NCBI GenBank assembly: GCA_019359035.1
Contig: JAHHIC010000052.1
Location: forward strand, 62,001 to 126,000
Origin: Scytonematopsis contorta HA4267-MV1
GTDB lineage: Bacteria > Cyanobacteriota > Cyanobacteriia > Cyanobacteriales > Nostocaceae
Length of the DNA: 64,000 bases
Direction of reading: 5' to 3'
Shown: positions 62,771 to 64,000 of the stretch, in pieces
Layout of the letters: each line of letters opens with the position of its first letter
How positions within the stretch are numbered: the first letter of the stretch is position 1
The notes under the pieces: generated by a model
Seen by the model: the letters and a program-made list of their open reading frames with translations, nothing else
The model's database searches: none
What the model was told of the DNA's origin: nothing
Made by a program: the position numbers and the translations under genes

Positions 62771-64000
62771 ATGCTGCTTAGTTTGCGTAAATTCTTATTC
62801 ATCATATTAGTAACAATTATAAGTGTAAAGTTCTTGCTAGCACCGATAATGGCGGTTGGTTTGACACCGAATAAGGCCAAAAATGAATCTAGGGATTACC
62901 ATGTACAGAGAAGATTATCATCCCCAACCATGCTCAGCAACAAACGTTTAAATTACCCAATCACTCGCAAAGGTGACCAAGTGGATAACTACTACGGTAT
63001 TCAGGTTGCAGACCCTTATCGTTGGTTAGAAGACCCAGATTCGGAAGAAACGAAAGCTTGGGTGGAAGCGCAAAATAAAGTCACTTTTGGTTACTTAAAA
63101 GAAATTCCTGCTCGTGAAAAAATTCAGCAACGTCTCACAAAATTGTGGGATTATGAAAGATATGGCATTCCATTTAAAGAAGAAAATAGTTACTTTTACT
63201 TTAAAAACAATGGATTGCAAAATCAAAGCGTTCTTTATACATTAAAGTCTCTTGATGGGGAGCCAAAAGTTTTACTTGACCCCAATAAGCTCTCAGAAGA
63301 TGGTACTGTAGCGCTTTCGGGATTATCTGTTAGCGAAGACGGTAAACTTTTAGCATATGGTTTATCTACATCCGGTTCCGATTGGCAAGAGTGGAAAGTT
63401 CGTGATGTGGAAACTGGTAAAGATTTAAAAGACCATATCAAGTGGATTAAATTTTCTGGTGCTTCTTGGACACATGATAGTAAAGGCTTTTTCTATAGTC
63501 GTTACGATGAGCCAAATCAAAAAAGTCAATTAGAAGATGTCAACTATTATCAAAAACTCTTTTATCACCGTTTAGGTACACCTCAATCAGAAGACATTTT
63601 AATTTATCAACGTCCTGACCAAAAAGAGTGGGGATTTAGTGGTGGTGTTTCTGAAGATGGACGTTACTTAGTTATTTCTGTTTGGTTAGGAACTGACCCG
63701 AAAAATTTGCTGTTCTACAAAGATTTAACTAATCCCAATAGCGAAGTTGTAGAGCTAATTAACAAATTTGATGCTGACTACAGTTTTGTTGATAATGATG
63801 GTAGTGTGTTTTATGTGCGAACAGATTTAGATGCTCCAAGACGAAGACTAATTGCTATTGATGTTAAGAATCCAGCAAAAGAAAATTGGCGAGAAATTAT
63901 TCCTCAGGCAACGGAAACTCTTGATGGCGTTGGTATTCTCAATAATCAATTTGTTGCTGATTACCTGAAAGATGCTCGAAGTCAAGTGAAAATCTTTGAT
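62771..64000 (+). CDS. Prolyl oligopeptidase (S9A), 5' part only
   Basis: 410 codons visible, cut by the window edge. A signal peptide is encoded in frame from ATG 62771 (MLLSLRKFLFIILVTIISVK) and another in-frame ATG lies at 62738; the ATG at 62930 (MLSNKRLNYP) is the usual cytosolic start, so export of this copy depends on which is used. The hallmark NYYGIQVADPYRWLEDPDSE follows, then beta-propeller sequence (LLAYGLSTSGSDWQEWKVRD, GRYLVISVWLGTDPKNLLFY). The catalytic Ser-Asp-His domain is outside the window. Cleaves after proline in short peptides. Confidence 0.9.
   Translation, partial: MLLSLRKFLFIILVTIISVKFLLAPIMAVGLTPNKAKNESRDYHVQRRLSSPTMLSNKRLNYPITRKGDQVDNYYGIQVADPYRWLEDPDSEETKAWVEAQNKVTFGYLKEIPAREKIQQRLTKLWDYERYGIPFKEENSYFYFKNNGLQNQSVLYTLKSLDGEPKVLLDPNKLSEDGTVALSGLSVSEDGKLLAYGLSTSGSDWQEWKVRDVETGKDLKDHIKWIKFSGASWTHDSKGFFYSRYDEPNQKSQLEDVNYYQKLFYHRLGTPQSEDILIYQRPDQKEWGFSGGVSEDGRYLVISVWLGTDPKNLLFYKDLTNPNSEVVELINKFDADYSFVDNDGSVFYVRTDLDAPRRRLIAIDVKNPAKENWREIIPQATETLDGVGILNNQFVADYLKDARSQVKIFD

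Overview
The window looks like a chromosomal segment of a filamentous, hormogonium-forming (probably heterocystous) cyanobacterium. The evidence is psbX, ycf66 and ycf19 (YggT) side by side, a cyAbrB regulator, a Ycf21-type chorismate lyase, a complete hmpF / hmpABCDE pilus-motility locus of the Nostoc type, and many heptanucleotide repeats (CCCCAGT-like and TTGGTAA-like) of the kind known from heterocystous cyanobacteria. I cannot name the species from sequence alone.

Layout. 1-2.3 kb: a truncated FHA-domain gene and two tandem rhomboid proteases. 2.4-4.6 kb: a two-gene operon whose first gene is split by a ~1.5-kb IS200/IS605-type element. The element carries an IsrB-like protein (PLMP, RuvC and bridge helix, no HNH) and a structured upstream region that should be its omega RNA. 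4.7-16 kb: an accessory island. It holds two paralogous dynamin-like GTPases, a small GTPase gene, a protein continued by a candidate -1 frameshift at A AAA AAC, two nearly identical Uma2 genes lying as direct repeats around the GTPase operon, a decayed PIN toxin/antitoxin pair, a 226-bp MITE with a 12-bp target duplication, a candidate orphan toxin/immunity pair and a candidate small RNA.

16-48 kb: mostly housekeeping and cell-envelope genes. These are uvrB, a protein built of 19-residue repeats, rpe, a subtilase with an odd catalytic site, a serpin lipoprotein, an AI-2E family transporter, an LCP ligase, pyrH-frr, a geranylgeranyl-reductase-family oxidoreductase, cyAbrB, sdhB, two TolB-like lipoproteins, ycf66-psbX-ycf19, accC, tRNA-Leu(GAG), chorismate lyase, a DUF3352 protein, ccsA and tilS. 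48.5-61.3 kb: hmpF divergent from hmpA-hmpB-hmpC-hmpD-hmpE, a chemotaxis-like pathway controlling hormogonium motility. 61.4-64 kb: a conserved protein with a possible resemblance to alkyladenine glycosylases, a 26-bp tandem repeat, and the 5' part of a prolyl oligopeptidase gene.

Intergenic DNA is rich in several repeat families: heptamer arrays, a TGTAGAGACG palindrome family, a CGTAGGTTGGGTTGAGG inverted repeat, a GAAGAAGG purine/pyrimidine inverted repeat, and a ~45-bp interspersed unit. Some of them supply stop codons or enter coding sequence (accC, sdhB, tilS). The best candidates for something new are the IsrB element caught inside a reconstructable target gene and the dynamin/GTPase/frameshift operon bracketed by Uma2 duplications.
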